Source: DAOUKH01 sp965219875 | Lineage (GTDB): Bacteria > Chloroflexota > Dehalococcoidia > SHYB01 | Assembly (NCBI GenBank): GCA_965219875.1 | Contig: CBDCOW010000001.1 | Span: 186,001 to 250,000, forward strand | Direction of reading: 5' to 3' | DNA length: 64,000 nt | Shown: positions 50,216 through 59,112 of the stretch, in pieces | Layout of the letters: each line of letters begins with the position of its first letter | Numbering within the stretch: the first letter of the stretch is position 1 | Made by a program: the position numbers and the translations under genes | The notes under the pieces: model-generated | Databases searched by the model: none | Seen by the model: only the letters and a program-made list of their open reading frames with translations | Told to the model about the DNA's origin: nothing

Positions 50216-51253
50216 TTAAGGGACTTGGAGAACCAGCTTGCCGAAGACGTTGCGGTCCTCCATCGCCTCGTGGGCCTTGCGGGCCTCTTCGAGGGGAAAG
50301 ACCTGGTCGACGACGCCGTGGAGCTTGCCCTGATTCACCAGGCGCATGACGTGCCGCATGTCGTCGTTGGTCCCCATGAAGGAGCCGTGGAGCGTGATCT
50401 GCTTGGTGAAAAGCTGACCGATGTGCAGCTCGGCCTTGTGGCCGCTGGTAACACCGCAATTCACGTAGCGCCCGCCCATCGCCAGGCTGCGGACGTTGCC
50501 CGCGAACGTCGACGCGCCGATGTGGTCGAACACGACGTCCACGCCTTGACCGCCGGTGATCTCCTTCACCTCGGCGGCGAAGTCCTTCTCTTGGTAGTTG
50601 ATGAGATGATCGGCTCCCATCTTCTTGGCGCGGTCCAACTTCGAGTCCATGCTGGCGGTGACGATGGTAGTCGCGCCGACGAGCTTCGCGATCTGTAGCG
50701 CCGCCGTGCCGACTCCGGAGCCGACCGCTTGGATCAGCACCGTCTCGCCCGCCTTGAGCTTGGTGAGGCCGATGAGCATGTGCCAGGCGGTGAGCATGGT
50801 GAGGGGAAGGGCCGCGAGCTCCTCCCATGAGCCCTCGCGGGTCACTGGGTGCGCGTTCTCGGCGGGCACCTGGACGTACTGGGCGTAGCCGCCGTTGCGC
50901 GCAGCGCCGATCATGGCGTAGCGGGGGGACATGGTCTCGCGCCCCGCGTAGGTCTTGTGGTCCTCGGGGGGGATGACCCCCGGATTCACCACCACGCGGT
51001 CGCCGGGGGAAAAGCCGTTGGCGTCCGCGCCCGTTGCCGCAATCTCGCCGGCGATGTCGCAGCCGAGGATGAACGGCTCGTCGAGGGTGGACGTAGTGCC
51101 ACGCTGACCGGCGCGGCGCCAGACGTCGAGGTGGTTCAGGGCGGTCGCCTTCACACGGACCAACACGTCGCCGGCCCCGATCTCGGGATCGGCGACGTCG
51201 CCGTAGGTGAGGACTTCGGGGCCGCCGAACTCGGTGATGTAGGTCGCTTTCAT
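50216..51253 (-). CDS. Medium-chain dehydrogenase/reductase (alcohol dehydrogenase-like)
   Basis: A 345-residue NAD(P)-dependent oxidoreductase with an ADH_N catalytic domain (LNHLDVWRRAG, FILGCDIAGEIAATG) and a Rossmann domain (IQAVGSGVGTAALQIAKLVG). FGKLVLQVP ends the protein. The structural-zinc lobe, where related enzymes have four cysteines, is replaced by NPGVIPPEDHKTYAG with no cysteine. The catalytic zinc ligands are also not obvious, so it may act as a zinc-free quinone or enoyl reductase. ATG 51253 follows GAGAGG. The start lies 34 bases after the gltB stop on the same strand, so it may be the third gene of the glnA-gltB transcript. Confidence 0.85.
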   Translation of the reverse strand: MKATYITEFGGPEVLTYGDVADPEIGAGDVLVRVKATALNHLDVWRRAGQRGTTSTLDEPFILGCDIAGEIAATGADANGFSPGDRVVVNPGVIPPEDHKTYAGRETMSPRYAMIGAARNGGYAQYVQVPAENAHPVTREGSWEELAALPLTMLTAWHMLIGLTKLKAGETVLIQAVGSGVGTAALQIAKLVGATTIVTASMDSKLDRAKKMGADHLINYQEKDFAAEVKEITGGQGVDVVFDHIGASTFAGNVRSLAMGGRYVNCGVTSGHKAELHIGQLFTKQITLHGSFMGTNDDMRHVMRLVNQGKLHGVVDQVFPLEEARKAHEAMEDRNVFGKLVLQVP

Positions 51254-51287
51254 ATTTCCTCTCTTCGGTCGGCGGGCGCGGGACGCC

Positions 51288-54200
51288 TTAGCGGGCCCCG
51301 ACGGGCGTCTTGCGCACGTCGCTGCTTGGCGCCGCGGCGGCATGGTTGTTGTCGTGGGCCGTCTTCGGTATGACCTTCCAGAACGAACGCCGGTACTGCT
51401 CCCACTCGCCGAGTATCTCGCCGGCCTTCTGGCTGCCGGTCTCTTTATGGTGGTCCTCGATCAGCGACCGGAGGAGCTCAGCGTCCTCGACGCGGCGCAC
51501 GCGTTCGAGGGTGATCATTTCCGTGTTGTAGCGCGTGGGGAACTGCTCGTCCTCGTCGAGGACATAGGCCACGCCCTCCGACATGCCGGCACCGAAGTTG
51601 CGGCCCGTTTCCCCAAGCACGACGACGAGCCCGGCCGTCATGTACTCGCAGCAATGGTCGCCGGCGCCTTCGATCACCGCCGTCGCGCCGCTGTTTCGCA
51701 CCGCGAAGCGCTCGCCGGCGCGTCCTGCCGCGAACAGGCGTCCGCCCGTCGCGCCGTAGAGGACGGTGTTGCCGATGATGATGTTCTTGTGCGGCGTGAA
51801 GCGGGCGTTCTCCGGCGGCTTGATGATGATCACGCCGCCGGCCATACCCTTGCCAACGTAGTCGTTCGCTTCGCCTTCGAGCACCAGCCGGAGGCCGCCG
51901 GAGCAGAACGCCCCGAAACTCTGGCCGGCGCTCCCCTTGAACCTTAGCTCCCCGATGTGCCGGTCCAGGGTCGACGTCCGGTACTTCGTCGCGATGGCGC
52001 CCGCGACGCGCGCTCCCACGGTGCGGTCCGCGTTGCACACTGGGTAGTCGAGCGTGATAGGCTCCCCGCCATTGATCGCGTCGGCGAGCGCTTCGAGCAT
52101 CTCGTCGTCGAGCGGCACGTTGTTGGGGCGGTCGTTCCGCGGCTGTACCCGCTTGCGCGGCTTCACGCCGGAGGGGTCGGGGTCGGCGAGCACGCGCGAT
52201 AGGTTGAGCTGCTGGATGCGCGGATTGTCCGACTCGATGGGTTCGAGGAGCTCGGTGCGCCCGATGATTTCGTCGATGGAGCGGGCTCCTATGCTGGCCA
52301 AGACCTCACGCGTCTCCATGGCGACGTGGGTGAAGTAGATCACCGCCATCTCGGGGGTACCGAAGAACTTTTGCCGGAGTTCCTCTTTCTGGGTGGCGAC
52401 GCCGACGGGGCAGGTGTTGAGGTGGCACTGGCGCGCCATCTTGCAGCCGATAGCGATAAGCGCCGCCGTGCCGAAGTTGTACTCCTCCGCGCCCAGGATC
52501 GCGGCGACGACCAGGTCCCGGCCCGTCTTGAGGCCGCCGTCCGTCCGGAGCAGCACGCGGCCCCGCAGGTCGTTGAGGACGAGAACCTGTTGGGTCTCGG
52601 CAAGGCCGAGCTCCCAGGAGCTCCCCGCATTCTTGATCGAGCTGAGCGGCGAGGCGCCGGTGCCGCCGGAGTCGCCGCTGATCAAGATGTTGTCGGCATA
52701 GCCCTTGGCGACGCCGGCGGCGATGGTGCCCACGCCGGCCTCGGAGACAAGCTTCACCGTGACCCTGGCGCGCGGATTCACCATCTTGAGGTCGTAGATA
52801 AGCTGCGCGAGGTCTTCGATGCTATAGATGTCGTGATGCGGGGGCGGCGAGATCAGCGGCGTACCCGGCTTCGAATGCCGCAGCCGTGCGATATGCTCCA
52901 TGACCTTGTGGCCGGGAAGCTGGCCGCCTTCGCCGGGCTTCGACCCCTGCGCCATCTTGATCTCGATCTCGTCGCCGGAAGCCAGATACTCCGCGGTCAC
53001 GCCGAAGCGGCCCGAGGCTATCTGCTTGATGCGGCTGTGGGGCGAGGGGCCGCTCTCGGCGGGCCAATAGCGCGCCGGTTCGTCGCCGCCTTCCCCCGTG
53101 TCGCTCTTGCCACCGATCATGTTGAGCGCCATCGCAAGGGTGACGTGGGCCTCCGGGCTCAGCGCGCCGAGCGACATCGCCGCGCCGTTGAAGCGCTTCA
53201 TGATGGCTTCGGCCGGCTCGACCTCTTCCAAGGGAACGGCGGGGCCGTGCGGCTTGAACTTAAGCAGGTCCCGGATATCCATGGGCGCGTGGTCTTGCAC
53301 GAGGTCAGAGAAGACCTTGTAGTCTTCGTAGCTGTTCGACTTGACCGCGGCGTGGAGCGCGCGGACCATCTGCGGGCTGTTGGTATGGCGCTCACCGTCG
53401 TGGCGGAACCGGTAGTACCCCACGTCGTCGAGCTTGTGGAATTTGGTGGGGGCGAAGCCTCGCTCGTGTTTGGCGATCACGTCCTCGCCCAAGTCCTCCA
53501 GCGTGAGCCCGCCGATCCACGACGTGGTCCCGGTGAAGCACTTCTCGATAAGCGCCTGCGAGAGGCCGATGGCCTCGAATATCTGCGCGCCGTGGTAGCC
53601 GGTGACGGTGCTGATACCCATCTTGGACATGATCTTGAGGATGCCGCCGTTGAGCGCCTTGCGGTAGCTCGCCTTGGCCTCGTCCAGGCTCATGTCGTTG
53701 ATGTCGCCCTCCTCGATAAGCTCGGCGAGGGTCTCGAGCCCAAGGTAGGGGTTGATCGCGCTGGCGCCGTAGCCCAGCAGGCACGCGAAGTGATGCACTT
53801 CGCGGGGTTCGGCGGACTCGGCGATGAGGCTGGCACGCATCCGCTTCCCCTGGCGTATCAGATGCTGGTGAAGTGAGCCCACGGCCAGCAGCATCGGAAT
53901 CGGGGCGTGTGCGGCGTCGCACTTGCGGTCGCTGACGACGAGGATAGCCGCGCCGTCGTCGATGGCGGCCGAGGCGTCTTCGCACAGGGCGTCGATGGCC
54001 TGCTCCAGCCCCGCGCCGCCGCGCGACGCTTCGAACACCGCGTCGAGCGTGACCGACTTGAACGCCGTCTCCGTCCGGTCGCGGACGGCGGCGAGCTCTT
54101 CGTTGAAGAGGATGGGGGAGCTTAGATGGATCAGATTGCCGTGCTTGCGGATACCGGGCTCAAGAACGCTGTGCCGCGCGCCCAGATAGGTGTCGAGCGC

Positions 54201-55886
54201 CATCACCAGCTCCTCGCGGAGCGAGTCGATCGGCGGGTTGGTCACCTGCGCGAACCGCTGCTTGAAGAAGGTGTAGAGCAAGCGCGGCATCGTCGCAAGC
54301 ACGCTCAGCGCCGTGTCGTCGCCCATCGAGAAGATGGGGTCTTTCGATTCGAGGACCATCGCCTTGATGACAAACGAAAGGTCTTCCAGCGTATAACCGA
54401 ACGCTCGCTGCTTCTGGAACAGGTCGAGTTCGCCGGGCCGGCCACCGTTGGGGCTCAGGGCAACGTCCTGGGTGAACGAAAACAGGTCTGCCTGCGTTGC
54501 CTGTTTCCCGCTCACCTCCGGAATCGCGCCCAGGCTCACCATGCGGCGCGCGAGCTTGCCGTAGGACTCGCGCGCGGTGACCTCGTTCTTGATCTGCTCG
54601 TTAGAAAGGAAGCGCCGGTTCTTGGTGTCGACGGCGATCATCTGCCCCGGACCGAGCCGACCCTTCTCGATGACCCGCGCGTCGTTCAACTGGAGCACGC
54701 CGACTTCCGACCCCATCACCACGATGCCGTCGTCGGTGTACTTGTAGCGGGCGGGGCGCAGGCCGTTGCGGTCGAGCGTCGCGCCGGCGACGTCGCCGTC
54801 GGTGAAGGCAATCGCGGCGGGACCGTCCCACGGCTCCTGCAGGCAGGCGTGATACTGATAGAAGTCGCGCCACCGCTGCTTCATGTGGGGCATGTTCTCC
54901 CACGCCTCGGGCATGAGCATCATCATCGTGTGCAGGATGTCGCGCCCCGACTGCGCGTAGAGCTCGGCGACGTTGTCCAACTGCGCGGAGTCGCTGCCCG
55001 TGGCGTCGATGACGGGGAGGAGCTTCCCGATCTTGTCCTCCCAGATGTTGCTTTCGAGTTCGGGCTCGCGGGCGCGCATCCAGTTGTAGTTTCCCCAGAG
55101 CGTGTTGATCTCGCCGTTATGCGCTAGATAGCGGAAGGGCTGCGCCAGGAACCAGTTGGGGAACGTGTTGGTACTGTAGCGCTGGTGGAAGAGCGCGATG
55201 GCCGTCTCGAAGTCGGCGTCTTCGAGATCCTTGTAGTAGTGGCTCAACTGAGGGGCGACGAGCAGCCCCTTATAGATAAGCGTCTTGTGGGAGAACGAGA
55301 CGATGTACAGGTCCTCCAGACCGGCCTCGGCGGCGCGCGTCTCTATCTCTTTGCGCGCCAGGTAGAGCCGCCGGCCGAAGTCGGCATCGTCGCCGGCGTC
55401 GGCTCTGCCGAGCATGACCTGCCGGATGTCGGGCTCGGTCTCGGCGGCCGTCTCGCCCAAGGCGGAGCGGTCCACGGGAACGCGCCGCCAGCCCAGGTGT
55501 TCGAAGCCGTGCGTTTGGGCTACCTCGTCGATGAGCGCGATGGACTTGTCCCGCGCCGCGTCGTCCCACCCGGGAAGGAAGACCATGCCGACCGCAAGGT
55601 CCTCGACGGCGAGGCGCCGCCCCAGTCTCGCGATCTCGCGGCGGAAGAAGGCGCGCGGGATTTGCGTCATCACGCCCGCGCCGTCGCCGGTCTTGGCGTC
55701 GGCGGACACCGCGCCACGGTGGGTGACGTTGCACACCGACTCGATGCCCTTGCGGAGCGTGGCGTGGCTCTGGCGTCCGCTCACGTCGGCCACGAAACCG
55801 ACGCCACAGGCGTCATGCTCGAAACGGGGATCGTAGAGCAGACCGCGGTCGCGCGCGTCCTTTTGCTCGTTGGTCAACTTTCCCAT
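51288..55886 (-). CDS. gltB: Glutamate synthase large subunit
   Basis: Makes two glutamates from glutamine and 2-oxoglutarate. The 1,532-residue protein begins with a short propeptide; the class II glutaminase nucleophile is Cys27 in FEHDACGVGFVADVSG. A central domain follows, then the FMN domain (GEGGQLPGHKVMEHIARLRH, SGDSGGTGASPLSSIKNAG). The 3Fe-4S cluster motif is CKMARQCHLNTCPVG near residue 1,180. A C-terminal GXGXG beta-helix ends it. No gltD small subunit is present in the window; the enzyme may use ferredoxin or a remote gltD. It is 21 bases downstream of glnA, so GS and GOGAT form an operon. The SD before ATG 55886 is weak, suggesting coupling to glnA. Confidence 0.97.
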   Translation of the reverse strand: MGKLTNEQKDARDRGLLYDPRFEHDACGVGFVADVSGRQSHATLRKGIESVCNVTHRGAVSADAKTGDGAGVMTQIPRAFFRREIARLGRRLAVEDLAVGMVFLPGWDDAARDKSIALIDEVAQTHGFEHLGWRRVPVDRSALGETAAETEPDIRQVMLGRADAGDDADFGRRLYLARKEIETRAAEAGLEDLYIVSFSHKTLIYKGLLVAPQLSHYYKDLEDADFETAIALFHQRYSTNTFPNWFLAQPFRYLAHNGEINTLWGNYNWMRAREPELESNIWEDKIGKLLPVIDATGSDSAQLDNVAELYAQSGRDILHTMMMLMPEAWENMPHMKQRWRDFYQYHACLQEPWDGPAAIAFTDGDVAGATLDRNGLRPARYKYTDDGIVVMGSEVGVLQLNDARVIEKGRLGPGQMIAVDTKNRRFLSNEQIKNEVTARESYGKLARRMVSLGAIPEVSGKQATQADLFSFTQDVALSPNGGRPGELDLFQKQRAFGYTLEDLSFVIKAMVLESKDPIFSMGDDTALSVLATMPRLLYTFFKQRFAQVTNPPIDSLREELVMALDTYLGARHSVLEPGIRKHGNLIHLSSPILFNEELAAVRDRTETAFKSVTLDAVFEASRGGAGLEQAIDALCEDASAAIDDGAAILVVSDRKCDAAHAPIPMLLAVGSLHQHLIRQGKRMRASLIAESAEPREVHHFACLLGYGASAINPYLGLETLAELIEEGDINDMSLDEAKASYRKALNGGILKIMSKMGISTVTGYHGAQIFEAIGLSQALIEKCFTGTTSWIGGLTLEDLGEDVIAKHERGFAPTKFHKLDDVGYYRFRHDGERHTNSPQMVRALHAAVKSNSYEDYKVFSDLVQDHAPMDIRDLLKFKPHGPAVPLEEVEPAEAIMKRFNGAAMSLGALSPEAHVTLAMALNMIGGKSDTGEGGDEPARYWPAESGPSPHSRIKQIASGRFGVTAEYLASGDEIEIKMAQGSKPGEGGQLPGHKVMEHIARLRHSKPGTPLISPPPHHDIYSIEDLAQLIYDLKMVNPRARVTVKLVSEAGVGTIAAGVAKGYADNILISGDSGGTGASPLSSIKNAGSSWELGLAETQQVLVLNDLRGRVLLRTDGGLKTGRDLVVAAILGAEEYNFGTAALIAIGCKMARQCHLNTCPVGVATQKEELRQKFFGTPEMAVIYFTHVAMETREVLASIGARSIDEIIGRTELLEPIESDNPRIQQLNLSRVLADPDPSGVKPRKRVQPRNDRPNNVPLDDEMLEALADAINGGEPITLDYPVCNADRTVGARVAGAIATKYRTSTLDRHIGELRFKGSAGQSFGAFCSGGLRLVLEGEANDYVGKGMAGGVIIIKPPENARFTPHKNIIIGNTVLYGATGGRLFAAGRAGERFAVRNSGATAVIEGAGDHCCEYMTAGLVVVLGETGRNFGAGMSEGVAYVLDEDEQFPTRYNTEMITLERVRRVEDAELLRSLIEDHHKETGSQKAGEILGEWEQYRRSFWKVIPKTAHDNNHAAAAPSSDVRKTPVGAR

Positions 55887-55907
55887 GGCCGGTCCCTATC
55901 GTCCCAT

Positions 55908-57260
55908 CTAAAGAACGGGCAAGTACCTGCGGCGCTCATACTCGTGGACGCGGCCGCGGTACTCCTCCCATTCGGTTTGCTTGTTGCGGAGAAAACTCTC
56001 GAACACGTGATCGCCCAATGCCTGGCGCACGAGAGCGCTGTCCGAGGCGGCGGCCACGGCATCCATGAGGTTGCTGGGGAGCGACTCCACGGGGCCGCGT
56101 TGTCCGGCGGCGTGGTCGGAAGGCGGGGGTAACTCCAACTTGCGCTCCACCCCATCCAGCCCGGCGGCGAGCAGCACGCTGAAGGTAAGGTAGGGATTGG
56201 CCGCCGAGTCCGGCGCGCGGTACTCGACGCGCGTGCTCTCCCCACGGCCCGGGCGGTAGTCGGGGATCCGCACCAGATCGGAGCGGCTGCGCTGCGCCCA
56301 GGTCAGATTGACCGGGGCCTCGAACCCGGGCACGAGGCGCTTGTACGAGTTCACCCACTGGTTCGTCACCACGGATATCTCGCGGGCGTGGGCTAGTTGA
56401 CCCGCAACGAAGTGCCTGGCCAAGTCCGACAGGTGGTATTCGTCGTCCTTTCCGAAAAAGGCGTTCGCCTCGCCGCAGAACAGCGATTGCGAGACATGCA
56501 TCCCGCTGCCGTTCACCCCGTTGATGGGCTTCGGCATGAACGTGGCATAAACCCCGCGGCTGGTGGCGACTTCCTTCACCGCCAGCCGGTAGGTCATCAC
56601 CGCGTCGGCCATCGTGAGCGCGTCGCCGTAGCGCAGGTCAATCTCGTGTTGGCTGGGCGCCACTTCGTGGTGGCTGTACTCCACCGGCAGGCCCATCTGC
56701 TCCAGCGTGAGCACGGTCTCGCGGCGCAACTCCGACCCCACGTCCAACGACGTCTGATCGAAGTAGCCGCTATGGTCGAGTACCTGCGTCGATTCGTTGT
56801 CCTTGAAGTAGAAGTACTCGATCTCAAGTCCGATGTAGTAGGTATAGCCCAAGTCCGACGCCCGGCGCAGGTTGCGCTGGAGCACCTGCCGGGGGTCCCC
56901 CCCGAATGGTTCGCCGTCCGGCATAAGCACGTCGCAGAACATCTTCGCGACCGCGTTCTGGCGAGGCCGCCACGGGAGCAGGGTGAACGTCGTCGGGTCG
57001 GGAAGGGCGATCAGGTCGCTCTCGGCGGGGTCCCACCGGTCGCCGCCGTCCGGGTCGGAACGGGCGTAGCCTTCGATCGACGAGCCGTCGAACGGCTTGC
57101 CGCGCTCCAACGCCTCGCGCAACTCCTCGGCGGTGATGGCGAAGCCCTTGAGGCCGCCCAGGATGTCGGTGAACCAGAGGCGAATGAACTTGACGTCGTG
57201 CTCCTTCGTCGAGTGGAGAACGAACTCGATCGCCTCTTTACGCTCCCTAGCCTGCACCAC
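55908..57260 (-). CDS. glnA: Glutamine synthetase, type I
   Basis: Forms glutamine from glutamate, ammonia and ATP in a dodecamer. It has 450 residues from GTG 57260, seven bases after GAGAGG; a TTG at 57275 and a GTG at 57257 are alternatives. FDGSSIEGYARSDPDGGDRW is the glutamate-loop signature. GLEIEYFYF holds metal-binding glutamates, with YSHHEVAPSQHEIDLRYG, FMPKPINGVNGSGMHVSQSL and RVEYRAPDSAANPYL further on. The NLYDLPPEE-type adenylylation loop of GSI-beta is absent (LELPPPSDHAAG stands there), which suggests a GSI-alpha-like enzyme not controlled by adenylylation. Confidence 0.96.
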   Translation of the reverse strand: MVQARERKEAIEFVLHSTKEHDVKFIRLWFTDILGGLKGFAITAEELREALERGKPFDGSSIEGYARSDPDGGDRWDPAESDLIALPDPTTFTLLPWRPRQNAVAKMFCDVLMPDGEPFGGDPRQVLQRNLRRASDLGYTYYIGLEIEYFYFKDNESTQVLDHSGYFDQTSLDVGSELRRETVLTLEQMGLPVEYSHHEVAPSQHEIDLRYGDALTMADAVMTYRLAVKEVATSRGVYATFMPKPINGVNGSGMHVSQSLFCGEANAFFGKDDEYHLSDLARHFVAGQLAHAREISVVTNQWVNSYKRLVPGFEAPVNLTWAQRSRSDLVRIPDYRPGRGESTRVEYRAPDSAANPYLTFSVLLAAGLDGVERKLELPPPSDHAAGQRGPVESLPSNLMDAVAAASDSALVRQALGDHVFESFLRNKQTEWEEYRGRVHEYERRRYLPVL

Positions 57261-57411
57261 TTCCCATCCTCTCAAAACCCGGGATCTTCCCTCCCGGGCC
57301 GCCCGTCCACGCCCGCCTCACCGCGGGCCGCGAACACCTGTCACCCAGCCCCGGCCGCCCCGTGCGTTCTCTAAAGAACCGCCGGAAAGTAGGGGCCGAG
57401 GTAGAAATGCG

Positions 57412-57440
57412 ACTATATGAGATTGTGAAGAAAATGTCAA
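57412..57440 (-). promoter_or_regulatory. glnA-gltB promoter
   Basis: On the minus strand -35 TTGACA (57435-57440), 17-bp spacer, -10 TATAGT (57412-57417). One of the two strongest promoters in the window. Confidence 0.75.
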
Positions 57441-57487
57441 AGCAGTTTGCACCCTGTTACTTCTGTTGAAGCGCCGCGCGACGCTCG

Positions 57488-57516
57488 TTGACCGCCGCAC
57501 CGCCGCGATATAGAAT
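57488..57516 (+). promoter_or_regulatory. Promoter of the SWIM-finger gene
   Basis: -35 TTGACC (57488-57493), 17-bp spacer, -10 TAGAAT (57511-57516). Divergent from the glnA promoter, about 50 bp away. Confidence 0.6.
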
Positions 57517-57552
57517 CGTGGGCGCGGCGGGCCGCACGGAGGTGCAACGACG

Positions 57553-57813
57553 ATGGATTCCAGCCTGATCGGAAAGGTCGAAAAGGCGAAGCGTTACGCG
57601 CGAGAGCGGGAGAGGATAAGCTTCAGCCGATTCACCCTCCGGTTTGCCGGCGACCATCGCACCCACGAGATCGGTTTCCGCGAAGGCGTCTTCCGCTGCA
57701 CCTGCGACTACTTCTCGACCCATGACGCGTGCAGCCACAGCATGGCCATGGAACGCATCCTGGAAGGCATGCTCCCCGGCAAGATCGAGCCGCTGGAAGC
57801 CGCCGCAAGCTAG
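57553..57813 (+). CDS. Small SWIM-type zinc-finger protein
   Basis: An 86-residue protein with a basic helix at the start (VEKAKRYARERERISF), a beta segment, and a zinc-binding C-x-C...C-x-H pattern in CTCDYFSTHDACSHSMAM. This is the SWIM finger order. SWIM fingers bind DNA or proteins and usually occur in larger proteins, so a stand-alone copy is unusual. GGAGG lies ten bases before ATG 57553. It is divergent from glnA and convergent with fabF (five bases between stops). Function unknown. Confidence 0.75.
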   Translation: MDSSLIGKVEKAKRYARERERISFSRFTLRFAGDHRTHEIGFREGVFRCTCDYFSTHDACSHSMAMERILEGMLPGKIEPLEAAAS

Positions 57814-57818
57814 CGCCC

Positions 57819-59075
57819 CTAGTCGGGGCGGGTCATCACGACGCAGGCGTTCTGCCCGCCGAATCCGAAGCTGTTCGTCATCGCAGCCCGCACGTCCCGC
57901 GAGCGCGCCTGGTTCGGCACGTAGTCTAGGTCGCAGTCAGGGTCCGACTCTTCCTGATTGATCGTCGGATGCATGACCCCGTCGACGATAGTCATTACCG
58001 TCGCGACCGCCTCCATACCGCCCGCGCCGCCGAGGGCGTGTCCCAGCATGGACTTCGTCGAGCTCACCGCGACGCCGTGGGCTGCCTCGCCGAACAGCCG
58101 CTTGATCGCCAGTGTTTCGATGCGGTCGTTTAGCGGCGTCGAGGTGCCGTGCGCGTTGATGTAATCGATCTCGTGGGGCGCAAGGCCGGCGTCGGTGATC
58201 GCGATCCGCATCGCGCGCATTGCGCCCGAGCCGTCTTCGTCAGGATGGACGACGTGATAGGCGTCCGACGTGGCGCCGTAGCCGGCGACCTCGACGAGGG
58301 GTTCCGCGCCGCGCTCGCGGGCGTGAGCCAGGCTTTCGAGCACGAGGACCCCTGCGCCTTCCGCCGGTACGAAGCCGTCTCTCCGCGCGTCGAAGGGACG
58401 GCTTGCCCGCGCCGGTTCGTCGTTGAATGTCGTCGAGAGCGCCCGCATGACGGCGAAGCCGCCAAGGCCGAGCTGGCTGATGCCCGCCTCGACGCCACCG
58501 GTGACGACGACGTCCGCCGCGCCGCGCCGGACCATCTCGGCGGCCTCGCCGATCGCCTGCGTCCCCGCGGCGCAGGCAGTCACGATGGTGGCGTTGGGCC
58601 CCCGCAGGCCGTAGGTAATGCCGACCTGGGCCGCGGCGATGTTGGGCAGCGTCATCGGGAAGAAGAACGGGCTCATCCGCATGCCGCTCTTCGCCACCAG
58701 CGTCCGCGCGCCATCCTCAATCTCGGGATAGCCGCCGTTGCCGTTGCCGAGCACGACGCCGATGCGGTCGAGGTCCTCGGCGCCGAGGTCGAGGCCCGCG
58801 TGATCGACCGCCTCGCGTGCCGCGACGATAGCGAACTGCACGAACCGCGCCATGCGCCGGGCGGTCTTCGAGTCGAGGTAGTCCGACGCCTTATAGCCCG
58901 TCACCTCGCCGCCGACGGTGCAGGAGTACCCCGTGGGGTCGCACAGGGTGAGGCGGGCGATGCCGGAGCGCCCCGCTTTCAGCGCCTCCCACGTCGCGGA
59001 CACGCCGACCCCGGCCGGCGTCAACGCGCCCAGCCCGGTCACCACGACCCGCCGTTCTTCGTCCCGTTCCCGCAC
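57819..59075 (-). CDS. fabF: Beta-ketoacyl-ACP synthase II
   Basis: Elongates fatty acyl chains by condensing acyl-enzyme with malonyl-ACP. It has 418 residues from GTG 59075, with GGGAG five bases upstream. RRVVVTGLGALTPAGVG opens the thiolase fold. The active-site cysteine is in VTACAAGTQAIG at about residue 167, and the two histidines are in INAHGTSTPLNDR and SMLGHALGGAGG. The C-terminal SFGFGGQNACVV loop is the FabF gatekeeper segment. No acp or other fab gene lies beside it; folC is 37 bases upstream on the same strand, so the two may be co-transcribed. KAS I (FabB) is less likely given length and lineage. Confidence 0.94.
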   Translation of the reverse strand: MRERDEERRVVVTGLGALTPAGVGVSATWEALKAGRSGIARLTLCDPTGYSCTVGGEVTGYKASDYLDSKTARRMARFVQFAIVAAREAVDHAGLDLGAEDLDRIGVVLGNGNGGYPEIEDGARTLVAKSGMRMSPFFFPMTLPNIAAAQVGITYGLRGPNATIVTACAAGTQAIGEAAEMVRRGAADVVVTGGVEAGISQLGLGGFAVMRALSTTFNDEPARASRPFDARRDGFVPAEGAGVLVLESLAHARERGAEPLVEVAGYGATSDAYHVVHPDEDGSGAMRAMRIAITDAGLAPHEIDYINAHGTSTPLNDRIETLAIKRLFGEAAHGVAVSSTKSMLGHALGGAGGMEAVATVMTIVDGVMHPTINQEESDPDCDLDYVPNQARSRDVRAAMTNSFGFGGQNACVVMTRPD

Positions 59076-59112
59076 GTTCTCCCCTCTTATGCCATCTCCC
59101 TCAGGGAGAGGG

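Larger units (their letters stand above)
57261..57552. promoter_or_regulatory. Divergent glnA / SWIM-protein control region
   Basis: The region holds the two promoters listed separately. An inverted repeat GTTCT-CTAA-AGAAC (57366-57379) lies about 26-40 bases inside the glnA transcript. A hairpin CCCGGGA...TCCCGGG (about 57284-57304) is followed on the minus strand by TTTT just before the glnA SD. The hairpin plus T-run looks like an attenuator. I found no glutamine riboswitch consensus on the transcribed strand. Confidence 0.45.

Noticed and set aside
57361..57420. Glutamine riboswitch near glnA
   Set aside because: A GGAAAGTAGG-like string is on the strand opposite to the glnA transcript and lacks the rest of the consensus.
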